Under the pieces are notes generated by a model. The model was not told the origin of the DNA, did no database searches, and saw only the letters and a program-made list of their open reading frames with translations. From the NCBI GenBank assembly GCA_033002965.1, contig JAURVB010000725.1:1-64000 (forward strand): a DNA stretch of 64,000 nucleotides, in the 5' to 3' direction. Shown here in pieces: positions 1 through 9,755 of this stretch. Each line of letters begins with the position of its first letter. Position 1 is the stretch's first letter. The translations under genes and the position numbers were made by a program. The stretch is from Piper betle (Eukaryota > Streptophyta > Magnoliopsida > Piperales > Piperaceae).

Positions 1-225
1 TGACTGGCATACTCTCATATATCTGATAACTCATTCTGTTCTGCTGTATTCATAACGTTATCATCATATATTTGGGTACGCATGACCCTCATAGCTCATA
101 CACGAGACCGGCGTCGGCTCGGTACACGTGTCCTGAAACTGACTCAACTCGAAAAATAACGGTCGACCCGACCGGTTCTGAATATAAAACCCTAACTCGA
201 ATCGTGGGTTTTACAACTGCTACGC
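1..225 (-). repeat. LTR-like repeat fragment, inverted
   Basis: Read on the minus strand, this stretch matches the beginning of the repeat at about 53,233-53,450. Shared landmarks are the motif ACCGGTCGGTTCGACCG, the segment on a GTATATGATGATAACG-like core, and the ATATGAGAGTATG end. From about position 226 the same repeat family continues on the plus strand, so an inversion or rearrangement breakpoint lies near 205-230. No coding capacity is seen. Confidence 0.7.
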
Positions 226-1480
226 AGCACATATCTAAATATGTGGTTTAAAGGGTATTGAAGGTGACTGCCTAAGAGTACTTAGCTTTCGTGCTCAGGC
301 CAGGAGATATATGGAAGAAAGAGAGGGCTAAACATGTAACGACCTAGGCCAAAGTGTAACATAATGGGCTAAATTATTTCTCCAAAAGTGGTTAACTAAG
401 TTAAAGATTTATAGTCCATTCCCACTTATGTAGGTATTAGTTGTGGGACTAAGTTGTGGGATTTCACAATCCACCCCACTTTCAAAAATTTCGTCCTCGA
501 AATTCTTTCACTTGGCCCGTTCATAGCCTCAGCACAAGTCCTTCTTTGGCTCGTGACTGATAGCCTTAGCCAATGTCCCTAGTCCAACCCACTGTCTAAC
601 ACGGAACTAAGTTGTTTTGATACTATTTGTAACAACCCAGCCCAAAGTGCAATGTAATGAGCTAAGTCGTCTCTTCAAAAGTAGTTAACCAAGTTAAAAA
701 TATATAGTTTATTCTCACTTATGTAGGTATTAAATGTGAGACTAAGTTGAAAGATCTCACAAAGGATATACTGGTAGTCTTAAAGGATAGAAAAGACACA
801 TGAGAAAATGCCGAAAGTGGCATTAGCATACTAGTCAACTCAGAATGTTATTAGGTCCTCGACCCAATGGCTCTCCAATAGATGCCTTTATGAGTGTTCA
901 ACAGAAGATATATATGATTTTCTTCAAAATAAGAATCAGCTTTGCTAGTTTGTTATAGTTATTTCTATACTAGTACTACTCATTATTAATAGTGTCTTTT
1001 ATATATGTGTAGATAAGGAGCATGAGTCTAATATGTCAGCCTAAATGGAGAAGCAGTGATTATTATGTGCACACACAGACCTGCCACGATATGTTTGGAT
1101 TATTATGTTTTGATTATGATGTTTCAGTTTATAATATAATGTATCATGATGAAATGACAGTAATATTTGTGAAATTGATAAATGAGTGTGATAGATATGA
1201 TGAACAGAGGGGTCTAGACCCCAATTTATGTCTTTGATGTTATTACTTGATAACTATGCTATATCATGAAATAAAGAATTTTGTATGGTGTGGTAATATA
1301 TATTTATATATTATTATTTTGACAGGTTGGCCCTTTATTGCACTTTTAAAAGAAATTTTGTTTGTTTTAATTTAATTTTTTATGATTTATCGTAATTGAA
1401 GTGATTTTATGTGTAATAGAATTTTGTTCGGACGCGAGATTGCTCCCCTTATGAATCAGTCTTCGCTAGGTTAAATGATT
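226..1480 (+). repeat. LTR-like repeat fragment, forward
   Basis: This is collinear with the later part of the repeat units at 55,660-56,400 and 58,640-59,260. Shared landmarks are 'aaagggta.tgaaggtgact' near 250, the 'ggccaggaga.atatgga' segment near 300, and 'ttttgacagg.tggccc' near 1319. A minus-strand TRIM interrupts it at 335-761. The open frame at 1022-1237 is low-complexity LTR sequence and is not called as a gene. Confidence 0.65.
335..761 (-). mobile_element. Decayed TRIM retrotransposon, minus strand
   Basis: Two 134-bp direct repeats (335-468 and 628-761) start TGTAAC and end CACA. They are the reverse complement of the TRIM LTR found at 2,688, 54,554 and 61,200, with a deletion of about 18 bp. 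Beside the 335-468 copy is the reverse complement of the FEDEI-type 3' internal motif (ATTTCGTCCTCGAAATTC near 488). Beside the other copy is a degenerate tRNA-Met primer site (GATACTATT just before 628). The flanks AAACA and AAGGA are only loosely alike, so this is an old insertion. Confidence 0.75.
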
Positions 1481-2682
1481 GTTTTCAATGGGACCAAAAG
1501 CACCTTTGCCGCACAAAGAAATCATGTGAGTGAAAAATAAAATGTCGCAAGTAAAGAACAACACACAAGAAATTTTGCTTGGTTCCTTAGGGTTCAATTT
1601 ATTTCTCTAAGTTAGTCCACAATGAGATTAGTAGTCACAATCTACTATTTCTTCTTTGATTTTACACTTTACACAAAATAGAGAATTTTGTCGTCTTTAA
1701 ATAAATTCATCTTTGATAACTCTTACTTCAATGCCCTAGTTCAACTCTTTCTATTTTTCAAATCTTCAAAAGAAGTTCACCATTATGTCAAGAGCATCTA
1801 AAAACGGTGGGTAGCAAGTTTCATTTCAATCCAATGTCGGGAAGACCTTCAAATTATATCTGGAGTGATAATTGACTAAACCAAATTGTTTTGGGTTGGC
1901 TCAGAACAAATAAATGTTGGACCGGGTAGCGTGGTGTGCACATGCTTCTAGATATTTTTGGGTACGCCAGGCTGCAAGTTGTGCAAGGTGAGCCAGCTCC
2001 AATCCAGGTTGCTCGCAGAGGGGGTCTGGCTTTGCGGTCATGGTAACATTTCACGGGCAATGGAAAGCAGTCACAAGTCTTGGCAGAGCAAGTGGACTCG
2101 GTCCCACTAAACAGGTCTAATGGACCCGATGACGGTGGCGGTGCGACGACAGCTTTGGTGGCTCCGTCGGCTGGCTGCGATCTTCGAGATTGGTAGATCT
2201 CCAATTGGTGAGATGCTTGGAGGTGGTCTAACGGTTGGTGTCGGCATCAGCGGGCAGCAATGACAATGGATAGCTCTATCGGTACTATGTATTGCTTGAC
2301 CACTTATCGCTATTTTCCGGCAACTTTGGCAGATAACTGTGGTAGGACTTGATTTGGGTTTGTACACGAGACAAGGACGTCAGCTTGGCCTTTGGCAACG
2401 TCACTAGATCAGATGGAGTTTGAGAAGTTGGCCTCGTGCTGCTCTCTCATTGCTTTGGCGGACCTCTTGTGGGTGACTTTCTAGTGACTAGTGGCCCTTT
2501 AAGTGGCAAATCTCTACTTGGGTTTGTTGGTAGTGTTAAGAAGTGTCTAGTGGAATTGTCGGTGTGGGCAGTGATGGCCTACGCTAGCCAAACAGAGGTT
2601 GGGGAAGATGGTGACTTACAAGTTCTCCACAGCTTTGGCGAGAGCTTCTCTTTTTCGGCGATGGCGGGCTTCTCTGGAGAGG
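1481..2682. other. Unassigned spacer
   Basis: Position 1,481-1,850 is AT-rich. Position 1,860-2,680 is richer in GC and has short open frames on both strands, but none resembles a known family and none has a convincing exon structure. It may be old transposon sequence. It ends at the TGGCG target site of the TRIM array. Confidence 0.4.
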
Positions 2683-2687
2683 TGGCG

Positions 2688-2842
2688 TGTGAGATCCCTC
2701 AACTTAGTCCCACATCTGATACCTACTGGGAGAAGATCCTGTTTATAAGTGGGAATGGACTATAGATCTTTAATTTCTGGGGTACCCATTTTAAAGAAAT
2801 GAGCTTAGTCAATTACGTTGTACCTTGGGCTGGGTCATTACA
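2688..2842 (+). repeat. TRIM LTR 1 of array
   Basis: 155 bp, TG...CA ends. It contains a TTTATAAGTGGG segment that could act as a TATA box. The PBS follows after two bases. Confidence 0.9.
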
Positions 2843-3073
2843 AATGGTATCAGAGCCGACCTGGTTTCGTGTTAGATTGTGCGGATGGACTAGGGACGTT
2901 GGCTAGGCTGCCAGTCACGGGCCAAAAAAGGTCACGGGCTAGGGATAATAACGGGCCAAGACTAGAAACGTTGGCTAGGCTGCCGGTCACGGGCCAGAAA
3001 GGACGTGTGCTGTGGCTAGCAACGGGCCAAGATATAGGCATTTCGAGGACGAAATTTCCTAAGGTGGGTGGAT

Positions 3074-3227
3074 TGCGAGATCCCTCAACTTAGTCTCGCA
3101 TCTTATACCTACTGGGAGAAGATCGTGCTTATAAGTGTGAATGAACTAGAGATCTTTAACTTCCGGGGTATCCATTTTATAGAAATGACTTAGCCCATTA
3201 CGTTGCACTTTGGGCTGGGTCGTTACA
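3074..3227 (+). repeat. TRIM LTR 2 of array
   Basis: 154 bp, begins TGCGAG (one change from TGTGAG) and ends TTACA. It is followed by a TGGTATCAGAGCC primer site. Confidence 0.9.
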
Positions 3228-3455
3228 AATGGTATCAGAGCCGACCTGGTTCTGTGTTAGATGGTGGGATGGACTAGGGACGTTAGCTAGGCTGCCGGTC
3301 ATGGGCCAAAAAGGTCGTGGGCTGGGGCTAGCAACGGGCCAAGACTAGAAACGTTGGTTAGGCTGCCGGTCACGGGCCAGAAAGGACGTGGGCTGAGGCT
3401 AGCAACGGGCCAAAAATAGGCATTTCGGGGACGAAATTTCCTAAGGTGGGTGGAT

Positions 3456-3609
3456 TGTGAGATCCTCAACTTAGTCCTACATCTAATCACCTACTGGGAA
3501 AAGATCATGTTTATGAGTGGGAATGGACTATAGATCTTTAATTTCTGGGGTACCCATTTTAAAGAAATGACTTAGCCCATTACGTTGCACTTTGGGCTGG
3601 GTCATTACT
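3456..3609 (+). repeat. TRIM LTR 3 of array
   Basis: About 154 bp, begins TGTGAG. The 3' end is altered (TTACTA). No internal domain follows; the next LTR starts about five bases later. Confidence 0.85.
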
Positions 3610-3614
3610 AAAAT

Positions 3615-3768
3615 TGTGAAATCCCTCAACTTAGTCCCACATCTAATACCTACTGGGAGAAGATCCTGTTTATAAGTGGGAATGGACTAGAGATTTTTAA
3701 CTTCCGGGGTACCCATTTTAAAGAAATGACTTAGCCCATTACGTTGCACTTTGGGCTGAGTCGTTACA
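3615..3768 (+). repeat. TRIM LTR 4 of array
   Basis: 154 bp, begins TGTGAA and ends TTACA. It is followed by a variant primer site TGGCATCAGAGCC. Confidence 0.88.
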
Positions 3769-3996
3769 AATGGCATCAGAGCCGACCTGGTTCCGTGTTA
3801 GATGGTGGGATGGACTAGGGACGTTAGCTAGGCTGCCGGTCATGGGCCAAAAGGGTCGTAGGCTGGGGCTAGCAATGGGCCAAGACTAGAAACGTTGGTT
3901 AGGCTGCTGGTCATGGGCCAGAAAGAACGTGGGCTGGGGCTAGCAACGGGCCAAGAATAGGCATTTCAAAGACGAAATTTCCTAAGGTGGGTGGAT

Positions 3997-4150
3997 TGTG
4001 AGATCCCTCAACTTAGTCCTACATCTAATACCTACTGGGAGAAGATCCTGTTTATAAGTGGGAATGGACTAGAGATCTTTAACTTCCGGGGTACCCATTT
4101 TAAAGAAATGACTTAGCCCATTACGTTGCACTTTGGGCTGGGTCGTTACA
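3997..4150 (+). repeat. TRIM LTR 5 of array (outer 3' LTR)
   Basis: 154 bp, TGTGAG...TTACA. The 3' copy of the TGGCG target duplication follows immediately. Confidence 0.9.
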
Positions 4151-4335
4151 TGGCGAGGCACATGGTCGACAAAGGGATGTGTGGGCTACAATCTTGGCAT
4201 TCGAACTTTAACTTCTGGGGTACCCATTTTAAAATGACTTAGCCCATTACGTTGCACTTTGGGCTGGGTCGTTACATGGCGAGGCACATGGTTCGACAAA
4301 GGGATGTGTGGGCTACAATCTTGGCATTCGAACTT
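4080..4335. repeat. 128-bp tandem duplication across TRIM end and flank
   Basis: 4,080-4,207 and 4,208-4,335 are near-identical. Each holds the last part of the TRIM LTR, TGGCGAGGCACATGG and about 45 bp of host flank. The second copy lacks a few bases (TTTTAAAATGAC). The join uses an AACTT/TAACTT microhomology, so the duplication arose after the TRIM inserted. Confidence 0.85.
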
Positions 4336-4528
4336 GGTCTGTAATGGTGTTTGTTGGCTGACGGCAAGCCCCAAAGTCAGTCTCTTTCACCTGTTTCCTA
4401 CTCTAATCAGGTGCTTTACAGCGAGATTATGACGACTTCGACCTTCTCCGACAGTGGATCTCGACTAGGTTATGTAGACAATGTTGAGGAGAGTCTAATG
4501 GAAGTGGCGACATGGTCGGCGGTGATCT

Positions 4529-4627
4529 ATTGGAACTACTTCTTCGGCTATGACGAAGCTCTGTGTGGGATGATGTCATTGTAACTACTTCTTCGGCTAT
4601 GACGAAGCTCTTGTGTGGGATGATGTC
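4529..4627. repeat. 49-bp tandem duplication
   Basis: 4,529-4,577 and 4,578-4,627 repeat the same sequence (ACTACTTCTTCGGCTATGAC core) with one substitution and one indel. No gene is recognised around it. The minus-strand frame at 4,427-4,792 runs across both copies and is probably fortuitous. Confidence 0.8.
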
Positions 4628-6469
4628 AGGGGCACTCCAAGCTCTGCACCTGCGGGCTACGGAGTTGTCGGAGATGGATCTTTGGCAAGAAGTTCCTCCC
4701 CTTCCTTCTTCCTTTCTTGCTTTCTTTTTTTCTTTCAACGTATGAGCCCCCCATTTTGCCACCATAGATGTGTATTTATATAGAGTTTTCAAACTCTCAT
4801 CTTCCTCAATTAGGTCTGTATTTAATGGCTTGAAGTCTTCACTCGCCTCCTCTTGTTTGCTCTTTCTTATCCTCTTCTTTTGATTTTAAAACCACGATAA
4901 ATTACTTCTCATGTGATAACTAGCTGTTAAACCAAACACGGTTTGAATACTTAGGTTCAATCACATGGTCTAGACGAACAAATTTATATTAAAATTTTTC
5001 ACCCCATTGTAATATAAATTTTCCCCCGATATAAAGCTATATTAAAACCTGAACGGGCCATGAAACAGGATTCATCCCATTAAGACTGGCCTCATGTAGG
5101 TCCCACATATCGAGCTTCGAATCAGCTGTCGCCGTGCCATCGTGTGGGCCGCCAGTTCGATTGGGCCCAGAGAGTTAATAATAAATATTCACGGACACCT
5201 TTACAAAATAACCAATTTTCGATGTTATTCCCCAAGTTCCGAAACTCTGGCACTCAAGTCCATCCTGCCATGCAATCTCCCCTCGAACCACGCGTCGACC
5301 ATCAACGGTTGCAAGGCGAGTGGAGAGAACAGGAGGAACCGGTCTCCCTCATCGTGGCAACGGGCATCGACCACCGGTTCGTCCGGTCGCCACAGGTTGG
5401 GGTTAAGCCCCACATGGGTTTTGGCAAAAAAAAAAATTCTAAATTTTAAACTAGAAAAATGGTAAGATTTGGTTCCAATTTTTGCATTTTTCTTCGAATC
5501 GGTTGGATTTCTTTATCGAATTGTGCGGATTGCGTGTGGAAATTGGTCTTTTGGCGGGTAATTTATGGTGATCGGAGGTCGGATCGCTGAGGTTTGAGGG
5601 GAATTTTGGTTGTTGGAGGTGAACTGATCTGAAATTCTTGATTTTGGTATTCGCAGGAATTTTTTTATTTTGTTTCCAAAGGGAGAATTTCGCTGCGTGA
5701 AGAAATCTTCTTGTTTTTTTGGTGAATTTGATTTTTGTTCTTTTTTAGTTTTAGTTTCTTGAATTTTGGTTCTTGTCGGTGAATTGATCGGGAATTTTGG
5801 GGTTTGTTTCGGACTGTTTTCCATTGGCGATCGTTTTTGAATTGTGAATTTCGGCACATGAAAAGAGTTTGTTGAATCTGACAAAGGTCGGAGTTTGCTA
5901 TTGTATTTAATCGACATTATAATTTCCATGTTTTCGGGCTTCGATTCCCTGCAGATATTTTATTTTTAAGGCTCTTCTTGAGCCATAGATCAAGAATTGC
6001 ATAATTCGCTGGCAGGTATCTAGTGATTTTGGATGATGATTGGAGATGTGCATGATCATATATTTCTATCTGAGAATCATATACATGTTTGTTAATTGCT
6101 ATTTATATTGATTGTGGAAATAATGGAAGTTCCATCTGTTGTTTTAGATTACTATACTATGCATCAAGGTTGCTAGTTTAGTCGTTTTTCTGAATGAAGT
6201 TTGATGAATCATTGATGCATATGGGTTTAACATTAAAGGGGTAATTGATCTATGTTCATCTTGTTCTGATGGCCGACCTCATGCTGTTGTTTGAATTGTG
6301 TATTAAAAACAATTTGATATCTTCCAAACGTTTTTATTTGCAGGGTTATGGGCTTGGCGTGGATCCATTACACACAAGTTTTACCTGGACAAACTTGCTT
6401 AGGCCCTGACAAATTTGGTGTTGCTTTTTTGCTTTTTAAATATTATTTTGTGCTATGAGTCACTAGGAT
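4628..6469 (+). other. Upstream region and probable 5' leader of the TRP-type gene
   Basis: No coding gene is seen. The mixed-base stretch at 5,090-5,430 followed by a long T-rich stretch (5,430-6,340) looks like a non-coding first exon and a leader intron. A second leader exon may start near 6,344 after TTTGCAG and run into the ATG at 6,470. TRP-family genes commonly have such leaders. Exact exon limits cannot be fixed from sequence alone. Confidence 0.4.
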
Positions 6470-9400
6470 ATGGTGCATCAGAAGAGATCAGGATATGGAT
6501 TCAATGTCTGTCAGGTGCCCTCTATGCCTCGTGGATCAAGATCAGCCAGGGTAAAAATTCCCTTCCTGTTTATTGAGCTTTGATTTAGCACAGGTCTTGC
6601 TAGAAATTTGCTTCTGCGAATGTACCTAACATTTTAGTGCTGTCGTCCTAATGGGGAAGCCTTCATTTAAAAAGAATGTGGACAGTGAGACCATGTGTGC
6701 ATTCAATCTGTTGGCAACAGTAGCTCAGGAGCTGTTGCAAGGGAAGAACTCTAATCCGAGTAGCATGGCAGCTGCTCAACCTGCGTCTGCAGTTGAAATG
6801 ATGCTGGTAAAATGGAACCTATGTTTCAGGTCAAACATTTTGAGCAGGAGCCATACGATCAAGGAAGTTGTGCTGAGAGTTCTCTTTCCTTCCAGAAACG
6901 AATTACAAATGGATCTGAAGTTAATGTTTTAAGGGAACACTCTCTGAAGGGAGAAGGGGCTAATAGTCAATATGCTTCCAGTATTCTTGATAGTAAAAAG
7001 GCTAATAAATCTGGAAAAGCAGTGCATGAATGCTTTTCTGGAAAAAGTAGGAACAGTTTTGTTAGTTCTACTATGCTAAATCATGCTATTGTCAAGGATG
7101 ATGATGTTTGCATACGTATTAATGGTTGTTCAAAGCCTGAAGAAGATGACATTCTAGGAGATGCTCGAATGGAGGACCGAGGGAATGGAAATGTTGTGTG
7201 TCGGCTTGTCTCCAATTCGTGCTGTTCTGAGGATCAAATGACAGTGGATGCTGAACCTCCTACTTTAATTAGTTCTGATAGCTGTGTCCAGGATGTTCCT
7301 TTTCGAGGAGACCATACTCCTTGCACCAATTCTTATGTAAAGTCTCATAATGACAATAAAGTAGTTAGAAAAGATGATGACAAAAACTATTTGGTTGCAC
7401 TGACTCAAGCACCGCAGCTAGGGGAACCCATAAATCACCACGTGTTGGAGATCGGAGAATTGGAAAATTGATGGCATGTAGATTTTACAATGTATCGCCA
7501 AAACTTTTGAAAAATGGAGAGTTATTTAACTTTGGTATGTTCTTACTTTAGTTTCTTCCATCACTCTTAAGTTCCAAATATGAGTAATGGATTATATTTG
7601 AGTGTAAGTTAGTGAAATATATTTATGATTTTGGCATTTCAGATAATGTTATTAGACCTCTTCACAGAAGTAGAAAAAATTTTCTACATGACAAAGGACA
7701 AAAAGATTCTCGACTTACAAGAGAAAGAGATTTCTTGATAGATGCTTTTCTTTAACATATGAGCAAAGGAATTGCAATAGAGGGCTCACTAATTTTTATG
7801 GAAAAACTTTCAAAGGAGCTTTTTAGTGAGAAGAGGCGTGGAGGTTTGTTTTATGCTTAGAAAACATGTAATTCTTTGTAACTTATTGTTATTAACTATT
7901 TATAGTTTGTCATGCAGCAAATGGATCATCTTCTCCATTAATTGGTGAAAGATCATCTTATGGGTCTGGTAATTCACACGGTAGGACTGCTGTAAAAGAA
8001 ATCACTGTTATACTGGCTTGATCATAGTTGACAGTTTAGAGAAGTTTGACATCTGATGGATGATATTCATTCCACAGTGAAGCTTAGAATTCAATCCTTC
8101 AAAGTACCGGAGCTCTTTGTTGAGATTCCTGAGACGGCAACTGTAGGTTTGCTTTAGGTATTTGGTTGCTCCTTATAACTGCAACAAATTAAACATTTTT
8201 GTGGGGACTGTAGTATTGTTGTCAGTGCATATTCTACTTAAAATGTGTAGAGGACTGTATTGGAGGCTGTGACTTCTATTCTTGCAAGAGGAATACGAGT
8301 GGGTGTCCTCCTTCAAGGGGAAAGGGTTAAGGATGACAACAAAACTTTACTCCAAAGTGAGATTCTCTTTGGATGAGAAGTTGGATGGCTTGGGACTTGC
8401 TCTGGAACCTGGTCACACCCAAATTTCACTCCCTCCAATTTGCACAGAAGACACACATCGTTCTAATGAAGATGACTTTCAGGTGGTTTATAGGTATGGA
8501 TTGCTTGCCATGTTGATACAAATATTTTTTACAGGTGAAGATGTTTATGGGCTTGCCAGCTCAATTTTATTTGTGTGCATAACCTTATGGGGCCTTTGTT
8601 GTCAAGGCATGGTGTCATTCCTCCCTTCGATAATGCTACTTCTGTTGGTTCAATGGAACAATCCCATGCAAATGTCTGCCAATTAGGAGAAAGCACTTAT
8701 GCTCTCATCTCCAGCTCTTCTGACATGGTTTTGATAAAATTTCTCAACCTCCTCGTGCTTTGGTTGCAATTCCAGAAATGAATGTAGAAACTTTAGGTGT
8801 TGTTCCTCTTCAGCGCAAATCCAGACAACCTGAACTTGCTCAGCGTCGCACTAGGAGACCATTCTCTAGCAGAGGTTGAAGCCCTTGTTCAGTCAGTAGA
8901 AAACTTGGGAACTGGGAGGTACTAAATAATTATGCCTATAGGTCAATTATGAAAAACTTATTATGCATCTACATTATCTACACTCATTGTTTGCATGAAC
9001 TTGTATTTGATTTTTGTGCTTTATAACTTGTGCTACTCAATATGACAACTGTTAACCTTACATTCTTTCAGGTGGCGGGTTGTTAAGTTACAGGCTTTTG
9101 AGGATGCGGATCACCGCACATATGTGGATTTGAAGGTACCTTTCGTCCACCGCATTCTGTTTGGGTGCTGACCAGTGGAAGCTAATGGTCTGGGGGAAGC
9201 TTAAAGATGCACTTGTCATATAAATTATTCCTAATGGATCAACGTTTTGTGTTCCATGTTAGTGGTTGAAATTTGTTGGCTTGTTTTTTGTTTGGATGAA
9301 AACTGGTTTGAATGGAATTTTCACTCTCAACGTGGCTTCTGTTTCAGTCAATTGATAAAAAAATATATATATTTTGGCCCTAAAATATTGTATAATTTGT

Positions 9401-9755
9401 GAGTTCAATGGGGAGAGAGTGAATTGGTACTTTTTGAGAGATGTGGAAGTTTTACTCAGTTGAATGCCTTTCCCTTTTATGCGTGGAGGTGAAGCGTTTA
9501 TAATTGGGTTGTTCAATTTGCGTCAGTCTTTTATGTTGTCTTCTGCTGTGTCAAACAGGACAAGTGGAAGACGCTGGTACACACGGCAAGAATCTCTCTG
9601 CAGCAAAGGCGAGGGGTGCCAGCGCCACAAGAGCTTCTGGACAGGCTCATGCCTATTGGTCCCAGCTACAGGCGAAGCCGCAAGTTAACCAACAAGGTGA
9701 AACTTGCATGCTGCTATCATCCTTAACAAACCCAAGTCTGCAGGGAAGCCATTGA
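6470..9755 (+). pseudogene. Telomere repeat-binding protein (TRP/TBP1-type), frame broken
   Basis: This family binds double-stranded plant telomere repeats (TTTAGGG) in the nucleus through a C-terminal Myb-like domain. The start MVHQKRSGYGFN at 6,470 is family-typical. Exons seen: 6,470-6,550; 6,660-7,534 (acceptor chosen because it keeps frame and gives KKNVDSETMCAFNLLATVA); 7,643-7,843; 7,918-7,968; 8,078-8,157; 8,251 to about 8,482; one from about 8,536 to 8,918; 9,072-9,135; 9,559-9,755. A ubiquitin-like domain (VKLRIQSFKVPELFVEIPET, then GVLLQGERVKDDNKTLL) lies at 8,078-8,420. The Myb/TRF domain (RRPFS, AEVEALVQSVENLGTGRW, FEDADHRTYVDLKDKWKTL, VHTARISLQQRRG) lies at 8,848-9,640. Frame breaks occur near 6,809, 7,421, 7,710, 7,820, 8,365, 8,730, 8,865 and 9,644, and an apparent TAG stands at 8,155-8,157. 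Introns are kept, so this is not a retrocopy. It is either a decayed copy or a real gene damaged by assembly indels. Confidence 0.85.

Larger units (their letters stand above)
2688..4150 (+). mobile_element. Tandem TRIM retrotransposon array (five LTRs)
   Basis: This is a terminal-repeat retrotransposon in miniature. Five LTRs of about 154 bp (TGTGAG...TTACA) alternate with internal domains of about 228 bp at 2,843-3,073, 3,228-3,455 and 3,769-3,996. LTRs 3 and 4 almost touch, with about five bases between them. Each internal domain begins with a tRNA-iMet primer binding site (TGGTATCAGAGCC at 2,845, 3,230 and, as TGGCATCAGAGCC, 3,771). Each ends in a GACGAAATTTCC plus GGTGGGTGGAT purine-rich stretch before the next LTR. 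The whole block is flanked by a perfect 5-bp duplication TGGCG (2,683-2,687 and 4,151-4,155), so it behaves as one insertion. No protein is encoded; movement would depend on enzymes supplied in trans. Confidence 0.9.

Noticed and set aside
4427..4792. Minus-strand 121-residue frame
   Set aside because: No family match, crosses a recent 49-bp tandem duplication, no promoter or exon evidence.
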